In this document: positions 34,908-43,296 of the stretch, piece by piece | Layout: each line of letters starts with the position of its first letter | How positions within the stretch are numbered: position 1 is the first letter of the stretch | NCBI RefSeq assembly: GCF_002005105.1 | Contig: NZ_MSCV01000043.1 | Location: forward strand, 1-57,124 | DNA from: Methylocaldum sp. 14B | GTDB lineage: Bacteria; Pseudomonadota; Gammaproteobacteria; Methylococcales; Methylococcaceae | Reading direction: 5' to 3' | DNA length: 57,124 bases | The notes under the pieces: model-generated | The model's database searches: none | What the model saw: only the letters and a program-made list of their open reading frames with translations | Told to the model about the DNA's origin: nothing | Made by a program: the position numbers and the translations under genes

Positions 34908-35979
34908 CGATGCTCTGCTCGTAGATCATGTGCGCCGTTTCAAGATTCCGCGGATCGAGGGTGGCGAGAAGGTCCGCGTAGACGAGGATCGGTGGCACGG
35001 TTTCGGACAGGGTGTCATCGGCTGGAAAATTCCAGAAGGCATCCAATACCTCGATCTCACCTTTAGGATCAGCACGCAGCTTGTTTTCGACCACTAGCTT
35101 CGTGAGATTTTGACGAACGTTTTCGGGTCGGAAATACAGAGTGAAGGTGTTGGGCCTCAAATAGCCGGTCAGCTTGTCGGCCGCGACTTCGCCGCCCCAT
35201 TGGGCTCCGTACCGGGTGACATCGACTTGCCGCCACCAGTCCGGAGTCGGAGCATGAAACCGTCTTGGGTTTAACTTCGGACGGAGCTTGATGGGGTAGT
35301 TGGTCACCCATTCGTCAATCAATCGCTTGCGCTCCAGAATGCGTCGCTCGCCCATTCCCTTGCCGATTATGGCGTAACCCCTGTTATTCAGATCTAAAAA
35401 AACCTCTCCCACCGTCCCCAGCGCAACGCCGGCCGCTCGATTGATCTCGCGATAAGGTGCATTGACCAACTCGGGACGGCATAGCAGGACGAATATCACT
35501 CTAAGGGCAGTTGCAGTACCTGCACGAGGTGGTTCCGCAGTTGTGATATCCATCCCCTCCTTGGCTCGAGGGCGCAGTCCTTTCACGAATATAAACAGGC
35601 CTAGGTCATGAAGATAGGCGTTGCCGTTGGCATCGATGAACTGCACGTCCAGTTCACGGCATTTGTCGGCCATTTCAGCGGTGATCCGCGGGGCCACGAG
35701 TAAGCCGGGCTGCTGAAATGAATCGAATTGGTTCCTGACTTGGCCGATCGCGGTAAAGCGATCGATTCGTTTGATTTCAGCCCTATAACGATGGGGCTGA
35801 CCGGCTACGTCGATTTCCACGGCTGCATCGACTCTGACTCCCTGTTCCAATAAGGGCTCCGCGGCGATGATTTTCCCGGTCAAGCCAGTGGTTTCCTGCA
35901 GTGCGGCTAAGGCACGCTCTAGAAGGGCTTGCTCTTTGTGATGCAGGGATTCTTCTCGATAGCGAAGCGGCATGTTCAC
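34885..35979 (-). CDS. abiEi: AbiEi-type antitoxin/regulator
   Basis: A 364-residue protein: N-terminal region with a nuclease-like fold (YRAEIKRIDRFTAIGQV, then ELDVQFIDANGNAYLHD), a winged-helix part (YREINRAAGVALGTVGEVFLDL), and a C-terminal domain (WGGEVAADKLTGYLRP, FTLYFRPENVRQ). This is the layout of a large AbiEi antitoxin family. AbiEi proteins counter the AbiEii toxin without direct binding and repress their own promoter. The GTG at 35979 lies inside a TGTTCAC half site; an ATG follows at 35973. The palindromes upstream fit autoregulation. Confidence 0.82.
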   Translation of the reverse strand: MNMPLRYREESLHHKEQALLERALAALQETTGLTGKIIAAEPLLEQGVRVDAAVEIDVAGQPHRYRAEIKRIDRFTAIGQVRNQFDSFQQPGLLVAPRITAEMADKCRELDVQFIDANGNAYLHDLGLFIFVKGLRPRAKEGMDITTAEPPRAGTATALRVIFVLLCRPELVNAPYREINRAAGVALGTVGEVFLDLNNRGYAIIGKGMGERRILERKRLIDEWVTNYPIKLRPKLNPRRFHAPTPDWWRQVDVTRYGAQWGGEVAADKLTGYLRPNTFTLYFRPENVRQNLTKLVVENKLRADPKGEIEVLDAFWNFPADDTLSETVPPILVYADLLATLDPRNLETAHMIYEQSIDGSGTQG

Positions 35980-35990
35980 ATTTAATCATT

Positions 35991-36093
35991 TGTTCACGTA
36001 ACGTGAACATTATAAGACAGCGAACACAAGATCAAGCGAAATGTTCACGTAATGATCATGTTCACGATGCATGAACATGATCATTACGTGAAC
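35991..36093 (-). promoter_or_regulatory. Palindromic operator upstream of abiEi
   Basis: Two linked palindromes built on TGTTCACGTAA. A perfect 19-base palindrome lies at 35991-36009 (tgttcacgtaacgtgaaca), and a perfect 22-base inverted repeat pairs 36043-36064 with 36072-36093 around a 7-base centre. A further half site overlaps the start codon (35973-35979). AbiEi antitoxins are known to bind inverted repeats at their promoter, so this is the likely autoregulatory site. Confidence 0.8.
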
Positions 36094-36692
36094 GTCGCGG
36101 GCAATCAGAAGACGGAGTATCTATGAACTGAAAATCGCGTCGGCGCCCGCCTCGATAGAGCCAAGCATGAGTTCAGATAGATTTCCGATAGCCACGGAAG
36201 AGCCCTATATGGCCAGAAATAGAGGCTGCTCTCATTGTCTGAAATTCGGCCATTTGCGGCCATTCAGTCTGTCCAATACCTGTCGGTCACGAACGACTGC
36301 TTTCCTCAACGTCGAGCGAGCAGCACGTGCCCGAATGAGCCACTCGGCCAGGGACTCCGAACAGTAGCAAACCGAGACAAAGCGGATGTTTGGTTGTGAC
36401 AGGAAACCGTCCAAAGCTAGCGCAATGATGACGCGCTGCACGAGGGGGTGTCACTTTCGCCGTTCAGTCTTTTTCACGGGCCGGCCTCCGCTCGACCGAC
36501 GCGCCTCAACCTTACATTGCTCACGCCCAGCAGGCTTTCCCTTTCTATGGTGGACAAATAGGGCGTGGCGGGGGCGGCTTACTGGATCTAGCGAGAAGAT
36601 TGGACGGCGCCTACAGTCCGGGCAGCCAGTTGTGCGCCTCACTCTGGCAATGCGGCACTAGGCATAGTGACCCAGTGATTGTGGAGGCGTCT
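36094..36692. other. Gene-free stretch between abiE and the chromate-type cluster
   Basis: About 600 bases without a gene I can support. Short frames exist on both strands (for example minus-strand 36232-36441, with RFVSVCYCSESLAEWL), but none is recognised. It may hold decayed sequence. No repeat or RNA was seen. Confidence 0.45.
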
Positions 36693-37694
36693 TCACCACC
36701 GCTTTAACCAGGGCTGGATGGCTTGTAGCTTTCGGGCCACCACCCCGTAATCGACGGGCATGGTTCTGAGCTGGTCGAGCTTCGGCACGTCGGGCGGGGT
36801 TTCCACGCCAGGGTGCAGTGGAATTTGGGCGCAGTCGGCGAAAGCCAGCTTGCGCTCGGTGTCCGGAGACAGGAGGTAATCGACGAGCTTGCGGGCGGCC
36901 TCCGGGTGCTGCGCGCCCCGGATCGGCACGACGGCGTTGGGCAGGATCAGGCAACCCGGTTCGCCCTCGCCCTGGTCCGGGCAGATCATCTCGACGGGTT
37001 TGCCCTGGCGCATGCGGTTGACCGCGTCATCGCTGTCCACCAAACTGAACTCGAATTCCCCGGCGGCCACCAGGTCCGCGCTTTCGCCATTGCTGGTGGA
37101 AATCTTGGTGCCGTTCCTTTTTAGGGCGTCCATAAACCCTTTGGTCCGCTCATCGCCCCACAGCGTGAACAGGGCCGCCACATGGGTGGCGGTCGTGCCG
37201 AACAAGGGATTGGCAATAACGCCTTTGCCCGCCCACTTGGGATCGGTATAGGCGGCGAGGCTTTGCGGCTTGAGGCGGGCCTTGTGGTGGACGATAAACA
37301 CCCGCGCCCTTGCGGAAAAGCCGGTCCAGTACCCTTCGGGGTCCTTGAAGACCTTAGGGATGCCTTCGCCATTGGGGGACCGGTAAGGCGCCGAAACACC
37401 CCGCTGCTTCAGGACTTCCGCCCGGATCGGTTCGTTCGCCCAATAGACGTCCGCCTGCGGGTTGTTCTTCTCGGCGAGCAGCCGGTTCATGACGCCGGTA
37501 CCCTTGGTTTCCTCGGTGTCGTACACCGCTTTGACGCGGATGCCGGTATCCCGCTCGAAATCCCTGAGGATCGGTTCCGAGAACACTTGATCCTCGCTGG
37601 CATAAACCACGACCGTGGCTTCCGCGCCCACGGCAGTCCGGACGAGCGCCAGGCTCAGCAGCAGCGATAGCCATCTGTAGGATTGCATTGTCAT
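36693..37694 (-). CDS. Iron-type ABC transporter substrate-binding protein (FbpA-like)
   Basis: A 333-residue periplasmic protein: signal peptide (LSLLLSLALVRTAVGA then EA), and the family pattern VVVYASEDQVFSEPILRDF, DVYWANEPIRAEVL, and KGVIANPLFGTTATH. This is the FbpA/ferric-iron binding class, which also includes binders of thiamine, phosphonate-like and other ligands. AAGGAGG lies seven bases before the ATG at 37694. It is the last gene of a ten-gene minus-strand run whose permease and ATPase (41515-43092, 40757-41518) are clearly its partners. Coupling to chromate-type genes suggests an oxyanion or iron-linked role; the substrate is unknown. Confidence 0.85.
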   Translation of the reverse strand: MTMQSYRWLSLLLSLALVRTAVGAEATVVVYASEDQVFSEPILRDFERDTGIRVKAVYDTEETKGTGVMNRLLAEKNNPQADVYWANEPIRAEVLKQRGVSAPYRSPNGEGIPKVFKDPEGYWTGFSARARVFIVHHKARLKPQSLAAYTDPKWAGKGVIANPLFGTTATHVAALFTLWGDERTKGFMDALKRNGTKISTSNGESADLVAAGEFEFSLVDSDDAVNRMRQGKPVEMICPDQGEGEPGCLILPNAVVPIRGAQHPEAARKLVDYLLSPDTERKLAFADCAQIPLHPGVETPPDVPKLDQLRTMPVDYGVVARKLQAIQPWLKRW

Positions 37695-37704
37695 CGTTGC
37701 CTCC

Positions 37705-38463
37705 TTAAGGGTTTGGCGAAAACAGCAGATTCAGGCCGATGAGCAAAGTCAGTTCCGGCTCGTCCCGGAACGAGCGGCCGGCGGACACCATCAACACCCG
37801 GCCGGGGGCCATGACCCACTTTCCGCCCAGGTTGAAGCCGGCGTTGGGCTCGCCGCCGGGGGATGGGGACGTAATGGCGAACACCTCGCCGCCGAGCTTG
37901 AGCCGCTTGCCCACGGCGTGCTCCAAGGCCAAACCGAAAAACCAGTAACTTTTGCCCTCGGCCCCGGCCCACAGCTTGTAACGCGCATCGCCGTAGATCA
38001 CGGTGTCGCCCCACTGCTTCTGATAGAGCAGCGGCAATTGCAGGGTCGCGCGCCCGGCACCGAGGCCCCTTTTCTCGTCTCCCGTGGGCAGGGTGAGCTG
38101 GGGGTTGATGCCGAAATACCCCGCTTCGGCGTCGAGGCCGAAGCGCCGCTTGTACTCGAACAGCACATCGCCCACGCCGGAGCGCAATCCGCCTTCGGCG
38201 GGGAGCCTGTAGGGCGCGGGCAGCTCGATGCTGAGCTGGGTGTAAGGGTCGTAGCCGTAATTGACGTCCACGCGCACGAATTCGCCGATCGCCGAACCAT
38301 CCCGGCTGCGTTCCATGAACCAGGGCAGGTTGATCTCCCACTGGCCCGGTTCCGGCGGGTCGGGATCGTTGGTGAAGAAGGGCGGGCCGCCGAAGGCGGA
38401 GGCCGATCCGGCCAAAACCAAAGAGAAGACCCACCGAGTGGACGCCGGCGTGCCACGGCCCAT
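37705..38463 (-). CDS. Predicted outer-membrane beta-barrel protein
   Basis: A 252-residue exported protein with a signal peptide (WVFSLVLAGSASAFG) and repeated amphipathic strands ending in aromatic residues (VRVDVNYGYDPYTQLSIEL, GAGRATLQLPLLYQKQW, LFSPNP at the C terminus). It looks like a transporter or channel-type outer-membrane barrel of the MetA/COG4313-like kind. It lies between the DUF1080 gene (4 bases upstream) and the solute-binding protein gene (11 bases downstream), and may be a porin for the ligand of the ABC importer. Function is not established. Confidence 0.6.
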   Translation of the reverse strand: MGRGTPASTRWVFSLVLAGSASAFGGPPFFTNDPDPPEPGQWEINLPWFMERSRDGSAIGEFVRVDVNYGYDPYTQLSIELPAPYRLPAEGGLRSGVGDVLFEYKRRFGLDAEAGYFGINPQLTLPTGDEKRGLGAGRATLQLPLLYQKQWGDTVIYGDARYKLWAGAEGKSYWFFGLALEHAVGKRLKLGGEVFAITSPSPGGEPNAGFNLGGKWVMAPGRVLMVSAGRSFRDEPELTLLIGLNLLFSPNP

Positions 38464-38466
38464 CGA

Positions 38467-39153
38467 TTATCGGGCGGTCACCACCAGATCGTCGAACGAA
38501 CTGGCCGCATCCGCCTTGCTCCAAAAGCCGATCCCGCCCGCCTTCATAAAGGTTCTATCGGTAGTCTCCAGATATTTCCGGTCGTTCAAATAGGCTTCGA
38601 TCTTGTCTCCCTGCTGAACGATCTTCAACCGGAACCATTCGCCGGATTTCACGCCGGAGATGTTCGCGCTGTCCAGTTGCTTGCGCCGCCCGTCCTTCAC
38701 GAAGTACAGGCGGATGTTGTCTTCCAGGGGGTTATAGCGGGCGACGTAATAGTTATTGGCGTCCTGCACCCGCCAGATGAGACCACCCCCCTGATCTTCC
38801 TTGCCGCCGTCGGCGCGGAGGCTGACTTCGATGGCGCCGTCCCGGAATTTCACCGCGTTCGTCCAGCACAAGTTAAAAACATCCCCGGAATCGTCGTGAA
38901 TCTTCGTGATCGCCAGAACATGGGGCGCGCTCGGCGCCTTGGGATCGGCCTTGACTTGCCACTCCGCCGGGGGACCGCCGGGATTCGTGGCCGCGATGGT
39001 CCAGCCGGGCGGAATGCCGCCCGGCGTCAGTTCATCGAAGCTCAGCCGGGATACCGCGGGACTCGTAGCCGCTTTCTCCTCGGCCGAGACCAGACCGGTG
39101 AATGTGCACAGCCCGAGGCACACAGCCAAATGGATGAGTTGTTTTGTCGCCAT
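38467..39153 (-). CDS. DUF1080 (3-keto-disaccharide hydrolase-like) exported protein
   Basis: A 228-residue secreted protein: signal peptide (LIHLAVCLGLCTFTGLVSA), then a concanavalin-like beta-sandwich (GAIEVSLRADGGKEDQGGG, VARYNPLEDNIRLYFV, WFRLKIVQQGDKIEAYLN). Such domains bind or cut carbohydrates. The ATG at 39153 follows GAGGAGAAACC; the longer frame is antisense to neighbouring sequence. The same DUF1080 family is often found next to DUF1259 and ChrB-domain genes. Its part in metal or oxyanion handling is unclear. Confidence 0.7.
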   Translation of the reverse strand: MATKQLIHLAVCLGLCTFTGLVSAEEKAATSPAVSRLSFDELTPGGIPPGWTIAATNPGGPPAEWQVKADPKAPSAPHVLAITKIHDDSGDVFNLCWTNAVKFRDGAIEVSLRADGGKEDQGGGLIWRVQDANNYYVARYNPLEDNIRLYFVKDGRRKQLDSANISGVKSGEWFRLKIVQQGDKIEAYLNDRKYLETTDRTFMKAGGIGFWSKADAASSFDDLVVTAR

Positions 39154-39155
39154 GA

Positions 39156-40079
39156 TCAAGGGTTTCTCCTCTGGGTTTCCAAGGCGGATTGGAGCGCCCG
39201 CGCCAAATCGACCGTGGGGCCGACGCCCCAGTAGTGCAGGAAGACCGTTCGTGGCGATTCCATGGTCATGTGGCTGTGGATCGCTACGATCTGGATGCCG
39301 GCGCGGCGCAGCGCTTTGAGCACCGGCTGCAGTTCGTCCTCGCACATGACGAAGTCACCGTCGACGACCGCTTGCTCGTCGCTGCCTGCGAACGCGGCCC
39401 AGGTGTTGACGCCCATCGTGCTGCCGAGGGTGTTACCTTCCATGGTCGTGGTTCGCCCGAGGGTGATCTTGAAGACGCCTCCGGCCAACTCGCCTTTGGC
39501 GCCGATGACCGCCTCGATTTTCTTGGGATCGAGCGAGGTTTGGGCGGGGTCGATGGCAGCGAAGGGTACCTCGCCTCGGCCGCCGCGGGTCTCCTCGACT
39601 TTGGCGAATACCTCGCCCACGGCGGCCGCCAGCTTTTCTTCATCCCCCGTGCCGCCGATGTGCATGAACATCACCTTGGGGGAATCCCAGAAGAAATGGT
39701 TGTGCAGGGCGGTGATTTCGAGGCCGTTGTCGAGGGCCACGCTCATGACCGGATTCACCTGATCTTCGAGCAGGACCATGTCGCCCATGACCAGGGTTCG
39801 GCCCCCCGCCTTCATGAACGCGGCCCACGAGGTCAGCCCCAGGGGCGGCGTCATTTTGACGCCCGCCGCGGTCACCCGGAGATCGGCGCGTGGCTGGCTG
39901 ACTTTGAATACGCCCTCCTTTTCGTCCAGTTTCCCTTTGACGCCGGTCAGCCGCTCGATTCTTGCCGTATCGAGCCCTTGCCCGCCGCTGGGGGCCTCCG
40001 CCGCAGCCGGGCCGGGCAAGAGGTTCAAGAGCGTTATCATGAAGATGGCGGTCAAGCGGTAAATCGTATCTCTGTTCAT
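39156..40079 (-). CDS. DUF1259 (LpqO/LppY-like) periplasmic protein
   Basis: A 307-residue exported protein with a signal peptide (YRLTAIFMITLLNLLPGP). Two copies of a DUF1259 module are visible: GVKMTPPLGLTSWAAFMK with ALHNHFFWDSPKVMFMH, and STMGVNTWAAFAGSDEQA with AIHSHMTMESPRTVFLH. Each ends in a histidine-rich segment, HNHF or HSHM, that could bind a metal. ATG 40079 is chosen over the longer frame because of GAGG upstream. These proteins often accompany chromate-resistance genes. Confidence 0.78.
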   Translation of the reverse strand: MNRDTIYRLTAIFMITLLNLLPGPAAAEAPSGGQGLDTARIERLTGVKGKLDEKEGVFKVSQPRADLRVTAAGVKMTPPLGLTSWAAFMKAGGRTLVMGDMVLLEDQVNPVMSVALDNGLEITALHNHFFWDSPKVMFMHIGGTGDEEKLAAAVGEVFAKVEETRGGRGEVPFAAIDPAQTSLDPKKIEAVIGAKGELAGGVFKITLGRTTTMEGNTLGSTMGVNTWAAFAGSDEQAVVDGDFVMCEDELQPVLKALRRAGIQIVAIHSHMTMESPRTVFLHYWGVGPTVDLARALQSALETQRRNP

Positions 40080-40099
40080 GGAGAATACCTCGATCGGTC

Positions 40100-40537
40100 T
40101 CACAGTGTGTTCACCGTTTGCCGGCAATAGGCATAAAGGGCCTCGTAGACGATGAATTCCTTTTCCAGAATCTCCCCATCATCCTTCAGTCCCAGGTGCT
40201 GAAATCCCTCGGCGATGGCCTTGAGCCCCGCGGCTTCCGGCCGCCCGTAGAGGTCCTGTTTCACGTCCGCGCCGTGCACGATTCTCGCGAGCAGGGCCAC
40301 GGCGGGATCGTCGATCCGGTACTTGGCCACGACCGCCTCGAAACTGCACCGGCCCTCGTGGTGCCCGAGTTCCACGCCGGGGACATCGAAAGGAATAGCG
40401 CCGTGTCGCTCGGCCACCGCCAGGACCTGGTCGGCCGGAACGAACAAGAACTCGGCCTCAGGGTCAATGAACTTTTTGATGAGCCAGGGGCAGGCCACCC
40501 GGTCCACCTTAACGTTCTCGCGCGTGATCCACTTCAT
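40100..40537 (-). CDS. ChrB C-terminal-domain protein (chromate resistance)
   Basis: A 145-residue cytoplasmic protein consisting of the ChrB C-terminal (Chrome_Resist) domain: VDRVACPWLIKKFIDPEAEF, LGHHEGRCSFEAVVAKY, and LARIVHGADVKQDL. The full ChrB protein lies upstream in the same run (44570-45514); this copy lacks the N-terminal PaaX-like regulatory part. The domain's enzymatic role in chromate stress is not established. Confidence 0.85.
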   Translation of the reverse strand: MKWITRENVKVDRVACPWLIKKFIDPEAEFLFVPADQVLAVAERHGAIPFDVPGVELGHHEGRCSFEAVVAKYRIDDPAVALLARIVHGADVKQDLYGRPEAAGLKAIAEGFQHLGLKDDGEILEKEFIVYEALYAYCRQTVNTL

Positions 40538-40756
40538 GATGTTTGACCTCCAGTGAGTTATGGAAGCAGTTTTTTATCGGCGCCTTTCTCGGTATGCGTG
40601 AGCACGCCTGCCGCGGCGAAGGCCGCGTAAACAGGTAGCACGCGCCCATGGCATCCAAGAGATCCACGATGAGGACCTTGCGGACGGGTTCGTCCACCTC
40701 TTGAGTTCTAACCACTTCGCCACGCGCGCTATCCCGTTGACCGATGCCATTCCGTC

Positions 40757-41518
40757 TTATCCCTTTACACCGGCCGATTCCGCCGTCCCGTCAGTACCCG
40801 AGGCGAGGAGTCCCCGGCGAACCTGGTCGAAGTGGGCGCGGATTTCCTCCACCGACCCCTGGCGGACGATGGCGCCCGCGCGCATCACCACGATCCGCTG
40901 GGCGATGGCGAACGCCTCGTCCAGATTGTGGGTGACGTAGAGCAGGGTGAATCCGAGTGCTTCCTGGAGCGCCAGAATCTCGCGGCGCAGTTCGAGGGCC
41001 AGTTCAAAGTCCAGGCTGGACAGGGGTTCGTCCATGAGCAGCAGGCGGGGTTGGGTGACGAGGGCACGGGCCAGGGCGACACGCTGCTGCTCGCCGCCCG
41101 AAAGTTCGCCGGGGCGCGCGTCCGGCCGCGATTCCAGGCGCACCAACCGCAGGGTTTCCCGGATGCGCCGTTCCCGCTCCGCCCTGGCAACGCCCTGCGC
41201 CTTCAGGCCGAATTCCAGATTCCCGCGCACCGTGAGATGCGGCCACAGGGCCAGGTCCTGAAACACCATGCCGAGACCCCGCTGTTCGGGTTCCAGGTCA
41301 AGGCGGCCGGCTTCCGCCGCGACCGCCCCGTCCAGCAGTACGGCGCCCCGCTCGGGCACGCGGAAACCGGCGGCGAGGCGCAGCACCGTGGTCTTGCCGC
41401 AGCCGGAAGGGCCGAGCAGCACGACCCGCTCGCCGGCTTCCACGTCCAGGGAAAAATCCCGCACCGCCGGCTTGCCCCGATAGGACGCCCAAACCTGCCG
41501 GAACTCGACGGCGCTCAT
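40757..41518 (-). CDS. ABC transporter ATP-binding protein (iron-type importer)
   Basis: A 253-residue ATPase: Walker A LGPSGCGKTT, Q-loop MVFQDLALWPH, signature LSGGEQQRVALARALV, Walker B LLLMDEPLSSLD and H-loop YVTHNLDEA. It energises import by the permease encoded just upstream; its ATG overlaps the permease stop (ATGA). The frame extends further upstream but that part is antisense-like and rejected. About 220 bases downstream (40538-40756) hold no gene. Confidence 0.92.
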   Translation of the reverse strand: MSAVEFRQVWASYRGKPAVRDFSLDVEAGERVVLLGPSGCGKTTVLRLAAGFRVPERGAVLLDGAVAAEAGRLDLEPEQRGLGMVFQDLALWPHLTVRGNLEFGLKAQGVARAERERRIRETLRLVRLESRPDARPGELSGGEQQRVALARALVTQPRLLLMDEPLSSLDFELALELRREILALQEALGFTLLYVTHNLDEAFAIAQRIVVMRAGAIVRQGSVEEIRAHFDQVRRGLLASGTDGTAESAGVKG

Positions 41519-43092
41519 GGCGAGTGCGCCTCTCTGCGAAGGCCAAGTCCAGTCAGGATGAGCGGCGGCAGTGCCGCGGCCACCAACAAGGCGCACAGCG
41601 CCGCCACCAACCCGAACGGGCTGTTGGCCATCACGGTGAAGATGCGCACCGGCAGGGTGTCCCCGCCGGGCGGGTACACCAGCAGGGCGAGTCCGGTATC
41701 GCGCAGGCAAAAGAGGTAAGCGACCAGCCAGGCGGTCAGGAGTCCTCGCCGGCTCAGGGGCAGCGCGATGAACAGGATCCGCCGCCACCAGCCAGCCCCG
41801 GCCACGGCCGCCGCCTGCTCCAGGGACGGCGGGAGGCGCGCCAGAGCGCTGTGGGCGATGCCCCCGGACAATGCTCCATACTGGATGAGATACCCCAACA
41901 GCAGGAGACCCGGCGAGGCGTAGAAGCCGGCAGTCGCAGGTTGGTTCCACAGTCCGATCAGGCCGATGCCTACAACTGAGCTGGGCAGGATCAGGAGCAG
42001 CAGGGCGGCGAATTCGGTGAGGCCTGCGCCGCGCGTCCGCTCGCGCCACAAAAGCCCCAGAAAAAATCCGAAGGCCGTCAAAAGGCTCGCCCCGAGCGCA
42101 GCGTACAACAGGCTGCGCCCGAGGGCATCGCCCGCCCGACGCCACGCGTCGCCGAAGTCCGCCGGGGCGGCTTGAAGCAGTAGTGCGCCGAGCGGCAACA
42201 CCACGAGCATCAAAAGCAGACTGGATACGCCGACCGTCCATAGCCATTTGCAAGCGCCCAGGCGGATGGAAAGCGAGGTTCCCGCCGGCCGAAGATCGGG
42301 TGCCGCGAAGCGCCGCGAGCGCCATTCCGCCGCCAGCGGCAAGCCCACGACCAGCGCCAGCGGAGCCGCTGCCGCGATGGCCGCGTCGAAATCGTAGAAG
42401 GCCGCGAACTGGGTCAGGATTTCCACCGGGTACACGTCATAGCGCAGGAACATGGGCACGGTGAGTTCGCCCAGGACCAGCAGAAACACCAGGACAGCGC
42501 CGAATAGAACGCCCGGCCCAACGGCCGGCAGGGTGATGCGGCCAAGCACTTTCGGCCAGGCGGCGTACAGCCTCGCAGCCTCCTCCAGGCGGGGATTGAC
42601 GCTATGGAGGAGGGTCGCCGTGAGTAGCACGATCAGGGGCAGAAACACCGTGGCCAGCGTTACGGCACAGCCCGGCAGTCCGAACAGCCATTCTGAGAGA
42701 GTTCCGGCCACTGAAGCGGGCAGCAGGCGGGCGAGCCAACCCTCCCGCCCCAGCAGGGCGAACCAGCCGAGCGCGAGGAAATAGGGCGGGAGCAGCAGGG
42801 GCAGGATGAACCCCGCGGCGAACAGGCGCCGCCCCGGCAGATCGGTCTTGCCGAGCAGCAGGCCGAGCGGCACGCCGAGTCCCAGCGCGCCCAGGGTGGC
42901 CAGTCCCGCGAGCAGCACGCTCCGACCGAAGAGCCGAGGCAGGCGGGGCGATGCCCACAGGTCCCGATAGCGATCCAGGCCGAACATTCCGTCCACGGTG
43001 AGACTCGATGCGAACATGACCACGAGCGGCGCCAATCCCAGCCCCAGAAACAAGGTTGCCGCAAGGGTCAGGGTGAGGCGTCTCGAACCCAT
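41515..43092 (-). CDS. ABC transporter permease, fused double unit (FbpB-like)
   Basis: A 525-residue permease with about twelve membrane spans and two copies of the binding-protein-dependent transport module, each with an EAA-type loop (LEEAARLYAAWPKVLGRITL and LEQAAAVAGAGWWRRILFIA). This is the fused form typical of ferric-iron and similar importers. It is followed by its ATPase and, five genes later, by the solute-binding protein. The gene lies 12 bases after the 63-residue exported protein. Confidence 0.92.
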   Translation of the reverse strand: MGSRRLTLTLAATLFLGLGLAPLVVMFASSLTVDGMFGLDRYRDLWASPRLPRLFGRSVLLAGLATLGALGLGVPLGLLLGKTDLPGRRLFAAGFILPLLLPPYFLALGWFALLGREGWLARLLPASVAGTLSEWLFGLPGCAVTLATVFLPLIVLLTATLLHSVNPRLEEAARLYAAWPKVLGRITLPAVGPGVLFGAVLVFLLVLGELTVPMFLRYDVYPVEILTQFAAFYDFDAAIAAAAPLALVVGLPLAAEWRSRRFAAPDLRPAGTSLSIRLGACKWLWTVGVSSLLLMLVVLPLGALLLQAAPADFGDAWRRAGDALGRSLLYAALGASLLTAFGFFLGLLWRERTRGAGLTEFAALLLLILPSSVVGIGLIGLWNQPATAGFYASPGLLLLGYLIQYGALSGGIAHSALARLPPSLEQAAAVAGAGWWRRILFIALPLSRRGLLTAWLVAYLFCLRDTGLALLVYPPGGDTLPVRIFTVMANSPFGLVAALCALLVAAALPPLILTGLGLRREAHSP

Positions 43093-43104
43093 GGAACCGG
43101 TGGT

Positions 43105-43296
43105 TTAATGCCTGACGGCAATACCTTCAGGCATTTTGGAGAAGGGAATGGTCTTCACCGCCTCGTCCCGCTTGGCGTCGATCACCCCCTGAACCGGGTC
43201 GAAAGGCGGCGGTGCTTCCGCGCGGGCCGGCAACATGGCGCACATCAGGAAAAGGAAAGTTCCTAGCGTAATCCTCGGAAAGACGATGCGGTTCAT
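43105..43296 (-). CDS. Small exported protein (63 residues) in the chromate-type operon
   Basis: A 63-residue protein with a signal peptide (RITLGTFLFLMCAMLPARA then EA) and a mature part of about 36 residues (PPPFDPVQGVIDAKRD, then IPFSKMPEGIAVRH). The ATG overlaps the chrA stop (ATGA), which supports it as a real gene. No family is recognised. It should lie in the periplasm. Confidence 0.65.
   Translation of the reverse strand: MNRIVFPRITLGTFLFLMCAMLPARAEAPPPFDPVQGVIDAKRDEAVKTIPFSKMPEGIAVRH

Noticed and set aside
37918-39234. 438-codon plus-strand frame opposite the outer-membrane and DUF1080 genes
   Set aside because: Shadow of two real minus-strand genes with signal peptides and ribosome sites; no domain recognised.
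40757-42325. Longer version of the ABC ATPase gene beginning at 42325
   Set aside because: The extra part is antisense-like sequence within the permease gene; the ATG at 41518 overlaps the permease stop and starts a normal ATPase.
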